This document shows, piece after piece, positions 1 through 6,471 of a DNA stretch of 8,015 nucleotides; positions within the stretch are counted from its first letter, which is position 1, and every line of letters starts with the position of its first letter. The stretch covers positions 1-8,015 of the forward strand of contig WRML01000080.1 of the NCBI GenBank assembly GCA_009777165.1, written 5' to 3'. The position numbers and the translations under genes are program-made. Under the pieces are notes generated by a model, which did no database searches, had not been told where the DNA came from, and was given only the letters and a program-made list of their open reading frames with translations. This stretch comes from Kiritimatiellota bacterium (lineage in GTDB: Bacteria > Verrucomicrobiota > Kiritimatiellia > RFP12 > UBA1067).

Positions 1-250
1 CGCCCAGGCCGGCCCCCGCCCCGGATGGGGATGGGGGGGAGGGGACGCCCGTGGAGCCCCCCGCCCACGCCGCCACGCCGGAGAGCGGCCGCCCGCACGG
101 GCCGGCCCCCGCCCCGGATGGGGGCGGCGGGGGGGGGGGGCCCCCGGGGGGGGCCCCCCCCCCCGCCCGCCCCCCGGGGGGGGCGCCCCCCCCCGGGGGC
201 GGCCCCCGGCCCCGGATGGGGAGGGGGGGGGGGGGACGCCCGTGGAGGCC
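1..250 (+). repeat. GC-rich tandem coding repeats with poly-G/poly-C block
   Basis: A 24-nt sequence at 7-30 recurs exactly at 100-123 (offset 93 nt, 31 codons), and its core recurs at 211-221. The stretch 41-56 (ggggacgcccgtggag) recurs at 232-247. Copies 1 and 2 encode PAPDG-type Pro/Gly/Asp peptide in frame 3 (continuing GTPVE after copy 1). Copy 3 encodes the same peptide, PAPDGEGG...GTPVE, in frame 2. The distance between copies 2 and 3 is 98 nt, one short of 33 codons. Between them, about 124-210 is almost only alternating runs of G and C. I read this as a repetitive, probably disordered linker of the gene that ends at 724, with a frame break in the homopolymer block that is more likely a sequencing or assembly fault than biology. 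Confidence 0.7.
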
Positions 251-724
251 ACCCCCCCGGAACGGCCGCCGAGCGCGTTCTCGACGGCGACGGAGCAGGT
301 CCTGGGCTGGATCGCGAACACCGTGCCGGGGGCGCCCCCGCCCATCCTGCCCGCCCTCCCGCCGGGCGAGCGGGAGAACATCGCCGCCATCCTCGACCGC
401 GACATCGTGCTCTACGCCGACGACAGCGATCGGGCGGCCGAGAGCAAGCACAACGTCGCGCACGCCAAGCAGCTCCTGAAGCGCTATCTCGCGGAGGGGG
501 GGACCCCCGAGGATTTCCTGGGCTACTACCACAACGCGCTGGCGGAGGCGCACAGGGAGTGGCGCGAGGCGCAGAGGGGGGTCGTCGAGCTCCAGCGGGC
601 GGGCGACGAGGAGGGGGCGGTCACGTTTTACCTGGAACAGAACGCGGCGCTGGGGGAGAGGGGGATCAAGCCGGTCATCCTCCCCCCGGCCCTGCGGCAC
701 CTGCTGGGGGAAGGGGAGGAGTGA
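242..724 (+). CDS. Unrecognised protein, C-terminal part (5' end beyond window or frameshifted)
   Basis: I do not recognise this family. The clean part opens at a GTG at 242, but the same frame stays open to the left edge, and the PAPDG/GTPVE repeat peptide occurs in another frame upstream. The true gene therefore probably starts outside the window and is split by a frame error around 124-210. The visible 160 residues have a Pro-rich stretch (about 1-45, with TPPERPPSAF and PGAPPPILPALPPGE) followed by a charged, apparently helical region (about 45-140; ENIAAILDRD, HAKQLLKRYLAEGG, YYHNALAEAHREWREAQ) and a short tail ending GEGEE. No membrane segment or catalytic motif is seen in this part. 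The stop is 3 nt before the next ATG, and the RBS of the next gene lies inside its last codons, so the two are almost certainly cotranscribed and coupled. Coding is supported by the strong reading bias and this spacing. Confidence 0.65.
   Translation: MEATPPERPPSAFSTATEQVLGWIANTVPGAPPPILPALPPGERENIAAILDRDIVLYADDSDRAAESKHNVAHAKQLLKRYLAEGGTPEDFLGYYHNALAEAHREWREAQRGVVELQRAGDEEGAVTFYLEQNAALGERGIKPVILPPALRHLLGEGEE
715..720 (+). promoter_or_regulatory. Shine-Dalgarno GGAGGA for the 728 gene
   Basis: GGAGGA lies 7 nt before the ATG at 728, inside the last codons of the preceding gene. It fixes the start at 728 and indicates translational coupling of the two plus-strand genes. Confidence 0.75.
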
Positions 725-727
725 GGG

Positions 728-1522
728 ATGAGGGGTTGTCGTGAGAGGAAATGGACGGGCTGGCTGGCGGCAGGGGCCGCGTGCCTGTGCGCCGCGCTGG
801 CGCTGCCGGCGGCGGCGCAGGAGGGGGACGCCGCCGGAGGGGCGGGGGGGCAGGAGGAGCGGGCGGCGCTGACGCCGGAGGAGCGGCAGCTCAGGATGCT
901 CGCCGCGACGGGCGGGCTGCTCACCCGCCCCGGGGAGGGCGGCGCGCTGCTGGTGCTGGACCTGACCGGCGGCAAGGCCGGGGAGACGGTCGGGGAGACG
1001 GCCCGGCTCGTGGGCGACGTGCTGAAGGTGCGCGTGCTCTCGGAGAAGCGCAAGGCCGTGCGGGGGCACCCGGAGAAAGAGCTGCGCGCCGCGCTCGCGC
1101 CGGCGGGCGTCGCCGCCGTGGTCGCCGTCATCGCCGACAAGGGGCAGCCGTCGCTGCTGATCGCGCCGGAGGACCGCTGGGCGGTGGTCAACGCCGCGCC
1201 GGTCCTGGACGCGGGCGGGGACGCGCGCGACGTCCGGCTGCGCAAGGAGATCTGGCGCGCGGTGGGTTTCCTGATGGGGGCGGGGACCTCGGGCAAGCCC
1301 GGGTGCCCGTTCCGGCCCGTGTTCGCCGTGGGGGACCTCGACGCGTTCTCCGGTTTCCCGATCACGCCCGCGACGATGGCCGCGGTGACCACGTACGCGA
1401 AGGCCGCCGGGCTGGCGCAGACCCGGCAGTCCACCTACCGCAGGGCCGTCGAGGAGGGCTGGGCACCCGCCCCAACGAATGACTTCCAGAAGGCGATCTG
1501 GGAAGAGGTCAAAAGTAAGTAA
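728..1522 (+). CDS. Secreted protein of unknown function; possible degenerate metzincin-like core
   Basis: 264 residues. The start at 728 is supported by GGAGGA at 715-720 with a 7-nt gap. An N-terminal signal peptide is visible: basic RERK at 5-8, a hydrophobic Ala/Leu core at about 11-30, and a likely cut after LPAAA (30), so the product is exported. The mature part has a Gly/Glu-rich spacer (31-50), then alternating hydrophobic strands and helices (LLVLDLTGG 74-82, VAAVVAVIAD 128-137, WAVVNAAPVL 151-160), then KEIWRAVG at 173-180 and C193. The order of these elements resembles archaemetzincin-type peptidases, with KExxRxxG where HExxHxxG would sit; if that is right, the zinc ligands are lost. 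This is inference only. The last 25 residues before VKSK are encoded by DNA that is repeated exactly at 7839-7908 in a paralogue. Together with the preceding gene it forms an apparent two-gene unit. Gene call is firm; function unknown. Confidence 0.85.
   Translation: MRGCRERKWTGWLAAGAACLCAALALPAAAQEGDAAGGAGGQEERAALTPEERQLRMLAATGGLLTRPGEGGALLVLDLTGGKAGETVGETARLVGDVLKVRVLSEKRKAVRGHPEKELRAALAPAGVAAVVAVIADKGQPSLLIAPEDRWAVVNAAPVLDAGGDARDVRLRKEIWRAVGFLMGAGTSGKPGCPFRPVFAVGDLDAFSGFPITPATMAAVTTYAKAAGLAQTRQSTYRRAVEEGWAPAPTNDFQKAIWEEVKSK
1434..1511 (+). repeat. Inverted repeat, left copy (70 bp exact)
   Basis: 1434-1503 is identical, base for base, to the reverse complement of 7839-7908. After one mismatch at 1504 the match continues to 1511 (77 of 78 overall). 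It covers the 3' end of the 728-1522 gene and stops just short of its stop codon. Outside it the two loci diverge sharply on both sides. Confidence 0.95.
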
Positions 1523-1534
1523 TAAGTAATAAGT

Positions 1535-1555
1535 CAGAGGTCATAAGTCCCTCTG
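1535..1555. terminator. Weak hairpin between convergent genes
   Basis: CAGAGG (1535-1540) pairs with CCTCTG (1550-1555) around a 9-nt loop, in the 35-nt gap between the convergent ends of the 728 gene and the efflux operon. The position suits a bidirectional terminator. The stem is only 6 bp and there is no real T-tract on either side, so the call is weak. Confidence 0.3.
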
Positions 1556-1557
1556 CG

Positions 1558-3150
1558 TTAGTTCGGGCTACCGCCGAGCGCCTTGTAGAACGCGATGAGC
1601 CTTTGGGCGAGGAGGGCGCGGTGGCGGGCTTGGGCGTCTTGCGCGGCGAGAAGCGAGCGCTCGGCGATCAGTACCCCCATATAGTCGGACTGCCCCTCCC
1701 GGTACAACTCTTGCGCGATCCGCACGGCGCGTTGGTTCGCCGCGACCGATCTGTCGAGCGTGTCGCTCCGCAGGGCCTCCTGATTGTAGCCCTGCCATGC
1801 GGACTCGGCCTCCTGATACGCCGTCAGCACGGTCTGCTGGTAGGCGAGCAGGGCCTGCTCCGTCTGCGCCCTGCGCTCCTCGACCTGCGCACGGACACGT
1901 CCCGCGCTGAAGATGTTCCACGTGACGCGCGGCCCGATCCGCATCGTCTCCGTGAGAGCCCCCCACTGGTTCAGCGTCGTCGGGGCGGAAAGCCCGATGG
2001 CGCCGATGAGCGAGAAGCGCGGGTAGTAGTCGGCCTTTGCGACGCCGATACGCGCCGTGGCGGCCATCAGCGCGGTCTCCGCGCGACGCACATCGGCGCG
2101 GCGGCGCAAAAGCTCGTTCGGCAATGCGGACGGAAGCTCGGGCGGCAACTGCGGGAAACTGTCCGTCGCCAAGAGATGTTCCTTGCGCGTGTTCGGCACC
2201 TCTCCCAGCAGAAGCTCGAGTTGCAGGATCATGTCCGCGAGGCTCGCCTCCAGGGAGGGAATCTGCGCGGTCGTGGTGAACACCTGCGCCTCGGCGTTCG
2301 CGAGGTCGAGGCCGGAGACGGCCTGCGCCTCATGGCGTTTGCGGGTGATGTCCGCGGACTGCGTCTGTGTGACGAGGTTGGAGCGGGTCACCGCCAGCAC
2401 GTCCTGCAGCATCCGCACGTTCAGGTACGCCATCGCGATTTCGGCGGAAAGTGAGACCTCGATGTCGTGCTGAGAGAAGTACGCGCCCAAAATTTCCGCC
2501 TCACGCGCCTCGACCTCGCGGCGCACGCCGCCGAACACGTCCAGCTCCCATGTCGCGTCGAAGCCGCCGGAGAACATCCCCCCCCATTGGCCGCCGATGC
2601 CGGCCCCGGTCGCGTTGTAGCCCGCGCCCGACTGCTCGCCGAACTTCCGCCCGTAGTTGAAGCTCGACGTACCGGAGAGCGTCGGCCACAGGCCCGCGCT
2701 CACCTGCGCGAGTTGCGCGCGCGACTGGCGGATGCGCTGGAGGCCGCTCTGGACGGACAGGCTGTTGGTGAGTCCGTGGGAGACCAGCTCCGAGAGGACG
2801 GGATCGTCGAGTTTCTGCCACCACGCGGTCAGTTGGTCGAGGTTGGCATCGGCCGACGCGCCGAGCAGTTGCTGCGGCTCGGCAGATGCGGGACGCTCGT
2901 AGTCAGGTCCGAGCTTGCATCCGGCGAGCAGGAGCAGGAGGCTGGCAACCCATTTGTGAGGGGACCTAGGGGACGCAGGAGACCTAGGGGACACAAGGGC
3001 TGTATGCGCCCTCCGCAGAAGGGCAAACCCCCACCCTACGCACATCCTCGTTGAAAAGGGGGCTGGGGACACAGGAGATTTTTGCGATGCCCTTTCGTCC
3101 CTTAGGTCTCCTTGGTCCCCTGTGGATTTTACTGACCACTGCTTACTCAT
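1558..3150 (-). CDS. Outer-membrane efflux factor lipoprotein (TolC/OprM/NodT-like)
   Basis: This is the outer-membrane channel of the tripartite pump. A trimer would form a beta-barrel with a periplasmic alpha-barrel that docks onto the RND pump and fusion protein. Two OEP repeats are visible. Family marks are LRRRADVRRAE at 348-358, ADYYPRFSLIGAIGL at 373-387, WNIFSAGR at 411-418 and KALGG near the C-terminus. A lipobox LLAGC with Cys78 follows KWVASLLLLL. The coordinates use the ATG at 3150, which overlaps the pump stop by 8 nt and has GGAGGA at 3159-3164. That start puts Cys78 too far in for a normal lipoprotein signal and gives 530 residues, longer than usual (about 460-500). A GTG at 2994 would give 478 residues with a normal 26-residue signal, but has no good RBS. 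The extra 52 residues run through a foldback repeat (2968-3121). Function is firm; the start is open. Confidence 0.93.
   Translation of the reverse strand: MSKQWSVKSTGDQGDLRDERASQKSPVSPAPFSTRMCVGWGFALLRRAHTALVSPRSPASPRSPHKWVASLLLLLAGCKLGPDYERPASAEPQQLLGASADANLDQLTAWWQKLDDPVLSELVSHGLTNSLSVQSGLQRIRQSRAQLAQVSAGLWPTLSGTSSFNYGRKFGEQSGAGYNATGAGIGGQWGGMFSGGFDATWELDVFGGVRREVEAREAEILGAYFSQHDIEVSLSAEIAMAYLNVRMLQDVLAVTRSNLVTQTQSADITRKRHEAQAVSGLDLANAEAQVFTTTAQIPSLEASLADMILQLELLLGEVPNTRKEHLLATDSFPQLPPELPSALPNELLRRRADVRRAETALMAATARIGVAKADYYPRFSLIGAIGLSAPTTLNQWGALTETMRIGPRVTWNIFSAGRVRAQVEERRAQTEQALLAYQQTVLTAYQEAESAWQGYNQEALRSDTLDRSVAANQRAVRIAQELYREGQSDYMGVLIAERSLLAAQDAQARHRALLAQRLIAFYKALGGSPN
2968..3121. 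repeat. Foldback element at the pump/outer-membrane-factor junction
   Basis: The arm at 2968-3000 and the reverse complement of 3089-3121 match at 28 of 33 positions, separated by 88 bp. The shared motif is of the type AGGGGAC..AGGAGACCTA. A partial further copy lies at 2959-2974, and a related string (GGGGACACAGGAGA) sits in the spacer at 3065-3078. The element sits exactly where the outer-membrane-factor gene should begin, and its sequence reads as an in-frame, low-complexity N-terminal extension (SPRSPASPRSP). It looks like a small interspersed or palindromic element that inserted between the pump gene and the lipoprotein signal, or an RNA structure in the message. No transposase is present. 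Confidence 0.7.
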
Positions 3151-6100
3151 ACTTTTTCTCCTCCTCTTGCAGGGCGTGCTCGTTGGCTTTCGGGGGCTTC
3201 TGCCATTTGGCGAGGAGCAGGTACGCGGTCGGCACGACGATGAGCGTGAGGAAGCACGCGCTGGTGCCGCCGTACACCACGACCGCGCCGAGACAGCGGC
3301 GGCTCGCCGCGCCTGCCCCCTGCGCCAGAAGCAACGGTATCGCGCCGAAGACCGTCGAGACGCCCGTCATCAGGACCGGGCGCAGACGCAGACACGACGC
3401 GGTGATGAGCGCCTCGCGGAACTCGTACCCGGCGTCGCGCAACTGGTTGGCGAACTCCACAATCAGAATCCCGTTCTTCGCCGCCAAGCCGATGAGCATG
3501 ATAATCCCGATCTGGCTGTAGATGTTCATCGTCGCGCCCGTGAACCACAGACCCGCCAACGCGCCGATCATGCCGAGCGGGATGGTGAGCATCACGATGA
3601 ACGGGCTGACGAAACTCTCGAACTGCGCCGCCAGCACAAGGTACGAAATCAACAGCGCAAGCCCGAACACGAAGAGCATCGAGCCGGACGCGTCCATGTA
3701 GTCTTTCGACTGACCCTTGTAGCCGATCTGATGCTCGTTGGGTAGCTCTTTCTGGGCGGTCTCCTTCAAGAACGCCAGCACCTGCCCGAGGGAGAAGCCT
3801 TCGCCCTCGTTGACGTTGCCCGTGATTGTGACAGAGCGGACGCGGTTGAAGCGGTTGAGGGTCGCGGCGTCGCCAACCTCCTTGATCGTCACGAGGTTGT
3901 CAATCGGGATAGGTTGGCTGGTGGTCTTGGATCGCACGTAGATGTTCGAGAGGTCGGTCAGCGAGGCGCGCTGGTCGAGCGTGGCTTGAAGCATCACGTC
4001 GTACTCCTTGCCGCGGTCCACGAAGGTGGTCACCTGTTTCGAGCCGAGCAGGATTTCCATGGCGGAGCCGACGGCTGCGGCGGAGACGCCCAGCTCGGCG
4101 GCGCGTTCGGTGTCAATCTGCACATGGAACTGCGGCGTGGTCTCCTTGTAGTCGTAGTTGACATCGAGGAGCCCCGGGTAGTCCTTGAGTTTGGCGAGCA
4201 TGGTGTCGCGCCACTCGAGGATGTCCTTGTAGTCGGGTCCGCCGATGACGAACTGCACGGCGTTGCCGCGCGTGCCGATGCCAGGCGGGAGTTGCGGAAG
4301 CACCTTCGCGCCGGGGATTTTCGCGAGCATCGGGCGCAGAAGGTCCACCACCTGGGAGCTGGTGCGCGTGCGCTCGCGCCACGGCGTGAAATCGAGGATC
4401 AAGCGCGAAGCGTTCACCGCGCCGTTCGCGCCGATGAACGCCGGCAGGATGAGCATCCCGGACTTGAACTCGTGTGGCTCGAACACCGACGACGTGACCG
4501 GCGTGATCTGCTTCATGATGTCGGTCATCGCGTAGAAGCCCGTGCCCTCCGGCGTCTCGACCATCACGAAGAACACGCCGCGGTCCTCGAACGGCTCGTA
4601 CTCCGTCGGGACAATCTTCCACCCCCAGACCACGAACAGGCAGACGACCACGAAGAAGAGCGTCGTGAAAATCTTGACCCGCGTGATGCCGTTGAGGACG
4701 ACGCGGTACCCCCTCGCCAGCCAATCCATCGCCCAGTCCACCCCGCGCCCGACCAGCGACCCGCCCCCCTCGCCGTCCGCCTTCAGTATGCGCGAGCACA
4801 TCAGCGGCGTCAGCGTCAGTGCGACAAGGCTGGAGAAGCAGACCGCCGATGCCATCGCCACCGCGAACTCGGTGAACATCTTGCCCGTCTTGCCCGTCCA
4901 CAGGCTGATGGGCAGGAACACCGCCACCAGCACCGCCGTGGTCGAGAGCACCGCCATCAGCACCTGCGTCGCGCCCCGCACGGTCGCCAAGCGCGGCGGC
5001 TCGCCGTCCTTGATACGGCGGTGCACGTTCTCCAGCACCACGATCGCGTCGTCCACCACCATGCCGATCGCCAGCACCAGCGCCAGCAGCGTCAGCACGT
5101 TGATGCTGAACCCGCACAGGTACAGCACGGTGTAGGACGAGATCAGCGAGATGGGCACCGTCATCGCGGGGATGAGCGCGGCACGCAGGTCCCCCAGAAA
5201 CAGGAAAATCGTCAGGATCACCAGCACCGCCGAGACGAGCAGCGAACTCTTCACCTCATTGATGGACTCATTGATGAAGAGCGCCTCGTCGCGCCGGATG
5301 AACATCGTCATACCCTCCGGCAGCCGCTCGTTGAATTCCTTCACCAGCTTCGTCGCACCCTCGGAGATTGTCAACGAGTTGCCCTTCGACTGCCGGTAGA
5401 TACCCAGCCCGATGGACGCCTCGCCGTCCTTGATCGTGCCGGAGTGGTCGAAGAACGCATACTGCGAGCGCGTCAGGCGCGGCTCCAGGCGCACGTCCGC
5501 GATGTCCTCCATACGGATCAGGTCCCCGCTCGACTGCCGCTTCACGACCAGCCGCCGGAAATCGTCCGCCGTGAAATACTGCCGCGCCACCCGCACCGTG
5601 AACTCGCGCTCCACCGACTCGATGCGCCCAGCCGGGTACTCCACGTTCTCGGACCGCAATGCCCCCTCCACATCCTCCACCGTGATGCCGCGCGCCGCCA
5701 TCGCCTCCGGCTTCAGCCAGATGCGGATGGACTGCTGCTGCCCGCCGAAAATCGTCACGTTCGCCACGCCCTCCAGCACCGAGAACCGGTCCACGAAATA
5801 GCGGTCCGCATAATCCGTCAGCTGCATCCGCGTCATCTCTGTGCTAGTGATGCCCACCACCATACCCGCCATGCCCGACGAGTCCACCTTCGCCACGATG
5901 GGCGAGTCCGCCTCATCCGGCAGGAGGCTCAGCACGCGCGACACGCGGTCGCGCACATCATTCGCCGCCGCGTCAATGTCCCGCTTCACGGAGAACTCCA
6001 GCGTGATGCGCGACTCCCCGTCGCTGCTGCTCGACTCGATCATCTCCAGCCCGTCAATCCCCGCCACGGTATCCTCGATCCGCTGCGTGATCTTGCTCTC

Positions 6101-6277
6101 GATGACGCTCGCGCTCGCCCCCTCGTAGAACGTGCGGATCGAGATGGTCGGCGTGTCAATGTCCGGGTACTCGCGCACCGTCAGGCGGTCAATCGAGATC
6201 AGCCCGAACACGATCATGAGGAACATCAGCACCAGCGTCGCCACCGGGCGCACAACCGAAAAACGGCAGATGTTCAT
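3143..6277 (-). CDS. RND multidrug efflux pump, HAE-1 family (AcrB/MexB-like)
   Basis: This is the inner-membrane proton/drug antiporter of the complex. Its 1044 residues are close to AcrB's 1049. The architecture is complete: TM1 at about 10-30, a large periplasmic loop (31-340), TM2-6 (343-495), TM7 (537-556), a second periplasmic loop (557-865) and TM8-12 (866-1023). The proton-relay residues are present: D409 and D410 in GMVVDDAIVVLENV (AcrB D407/D408), K934 in GLAAKNGILIVEF (AcrB K940) and R966 in LRLRP (AcrB R971). GGQQQSIRIWLKP (178-190) and RPVATLVLMF (10-19) are typical HAE-1 segments. The ATG overlaps the stop of the DUF2281 gene by 4 nt (ATGA). A modest RBS (AAGAGG, 10-nt gap) precedes it, so coupling probably matters. 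No frameshift or missing key residue is seen. Substrates cannot be predicted; drugs, dyes or bile-like compounds are typical of the family. Confidence 0.98.
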   Translation of the reverse strand: MNICRFSVVRPVATLVLMFLMIVFGLISIDRLTVREYPDIDTPTISIRTFYEGASASVIESKITQRIEDTVAGIDGLEMIESSSSDGESRITLEFSVKRDIDAAANDVRDRVSRVLSLLPDEADSPIVAKVDSSGMAGMVVGITSTEMTRMQLTDYADRYFVDRFSVLEGVANVTIFGGQQQSIRIWLKPEAMAARGITVEDVEGALRSENVEYPAGRIESVEREFTVRVARQYFTADDFRRLVVKRQSSGDLIRMEDIADVRLEPRLTRSQYAFFDHSGTIKDGEASIGLGIYRQSKGNSLTISEGATKLVKEFNERLPEGMTMFIRRDEALFINESINEVKSSLLVSAVLVILTIFLFLGDLRAALIPAMTVPISLISSYTVLYLCGFSINVLTLLALVLAIGMVVDDAIVVLENVHRRIKDGEPPRLATVRGATQVLMAVLSTTAVLVAVFLPISLWTGKTGKMFTEFAVAMASAVCFSSLVALTLTPLMCSRILKADGEGGGSLVGRGVDWAMDWLARGYRVVLNGITRVKIFTTLFFVVVCLFVVWGWKIVPTEYEPFEDRGVFFVMVETPEGTGFYAMTDIMKQITPVTSSVFEPHEFKSGMLILPAFIGANGAVNASRLILDFTPWRERTRTSSQVVDLLRPMLAKIPGAKVLPQLPPGIGTRGNAVQFVIGGPDYKDILEWRDTMLAKLKDYPGLLDVNYDYKETTPQFHVQIDTERAAELGVSAAAVGSAMEILLGSKQVTTFVDRGKEYDVMLQATLDQRASLTDLSNIYVRSKTTSQPIPIDNLVTIKEVGDAATLNRFNRVRSVTITGNVNEGEGFSLGQVLAFLKETAQKELPNEHQIGYKGQSKDYMDASGSMLFVFGLALLISYLVLAAQFESFVSPFIVMLTIPLGMIGALAGLWFTGATMNIYSQIGIIMLIGLAAKNGILIVEFANQLRDAGYEFREALITASCLRLRPVLMTGVSTVFGAIPLLLAQGAGAASRRCLGAVVVYGGTSACFLTLIVVPTAYLLLAKWQKPPKANEHALQEEEKKYE
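3159..3164 (-). promoter_or_regulatory. Shine-Dalgarno GGAGGA ahead of the ATG at 3150
   Basis: GGAGGA ends 8 nt before the ATG at 3150 and lies within the Glu/Lys codons at the end of the pump gene. It argues for initiation at 3150 despite the odd N-terminus that start implies, although Glu-rich codons would give this string by chance. Confidence 0.5.
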
Positions 6278-6471
6278 ACCCTGTTATCCTCTTCTCTTTC
6301 GATGTCCGTGCGGATGCCGGGGAAAACGCCAAACATGGATTTCGCCTGTGGCAGTTTAACCCCTGTGGCTGTTTTCGTTGTTCTCAAAAACAAGACAAAG
6401 TCAAGAACCTCTTCGGCAATCGCTTCCGGGAGGGATTCGAGTTCTTTCACCAATAATGCAGTCGTTGTCAT
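6274..6471 (-). CDS. DUF2281-like (antitoxin-type) small protein
   Basis: 65 residues. The segment VKELESLPEAIAEEVLDFV (8-26) matches the amphipathic helical signature of the DUF2281 family (typically LPxxxxxEVLDFxxFL), small proteins often regarded as VapB-like antitoxins. The polar tail SMFGVFPGIRTDIEREED is also in keeping. The start is well fixed: ATG at 6471 overlaps the fusion-protein stop by 4 nt (ATGA), with AGGAGG at 6479-6484 and a 7-nt gap. Its stop overlaps the pump ATG by 4 nt. No PIN or other toxin gene lies beside it. GC is about 48% by hand count, against about 65-70% in sampled stretches of both neighbours, which suggests later insertion into the operon. Function here is unknown; it could regulate, act as an orphan antitoxin, or serve only as a coupling spacer. 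Confidence 0.85.
   Translation of the reverse strand: MTTTALLVKELESLPEAIAEEVLDFVLFLRTTKTATGVKLPQAKSMFGVFPGIRTDIEREEDNRV

Noticed and set aside
628..1434. Minus-strand open frame of 268 codons opposite the secreted protein
   Set aside because: Ser/Ala/Pro-rich shadow. The plus strand has an RBS, a signal peptide and a paralogue sharing its C-terminus.
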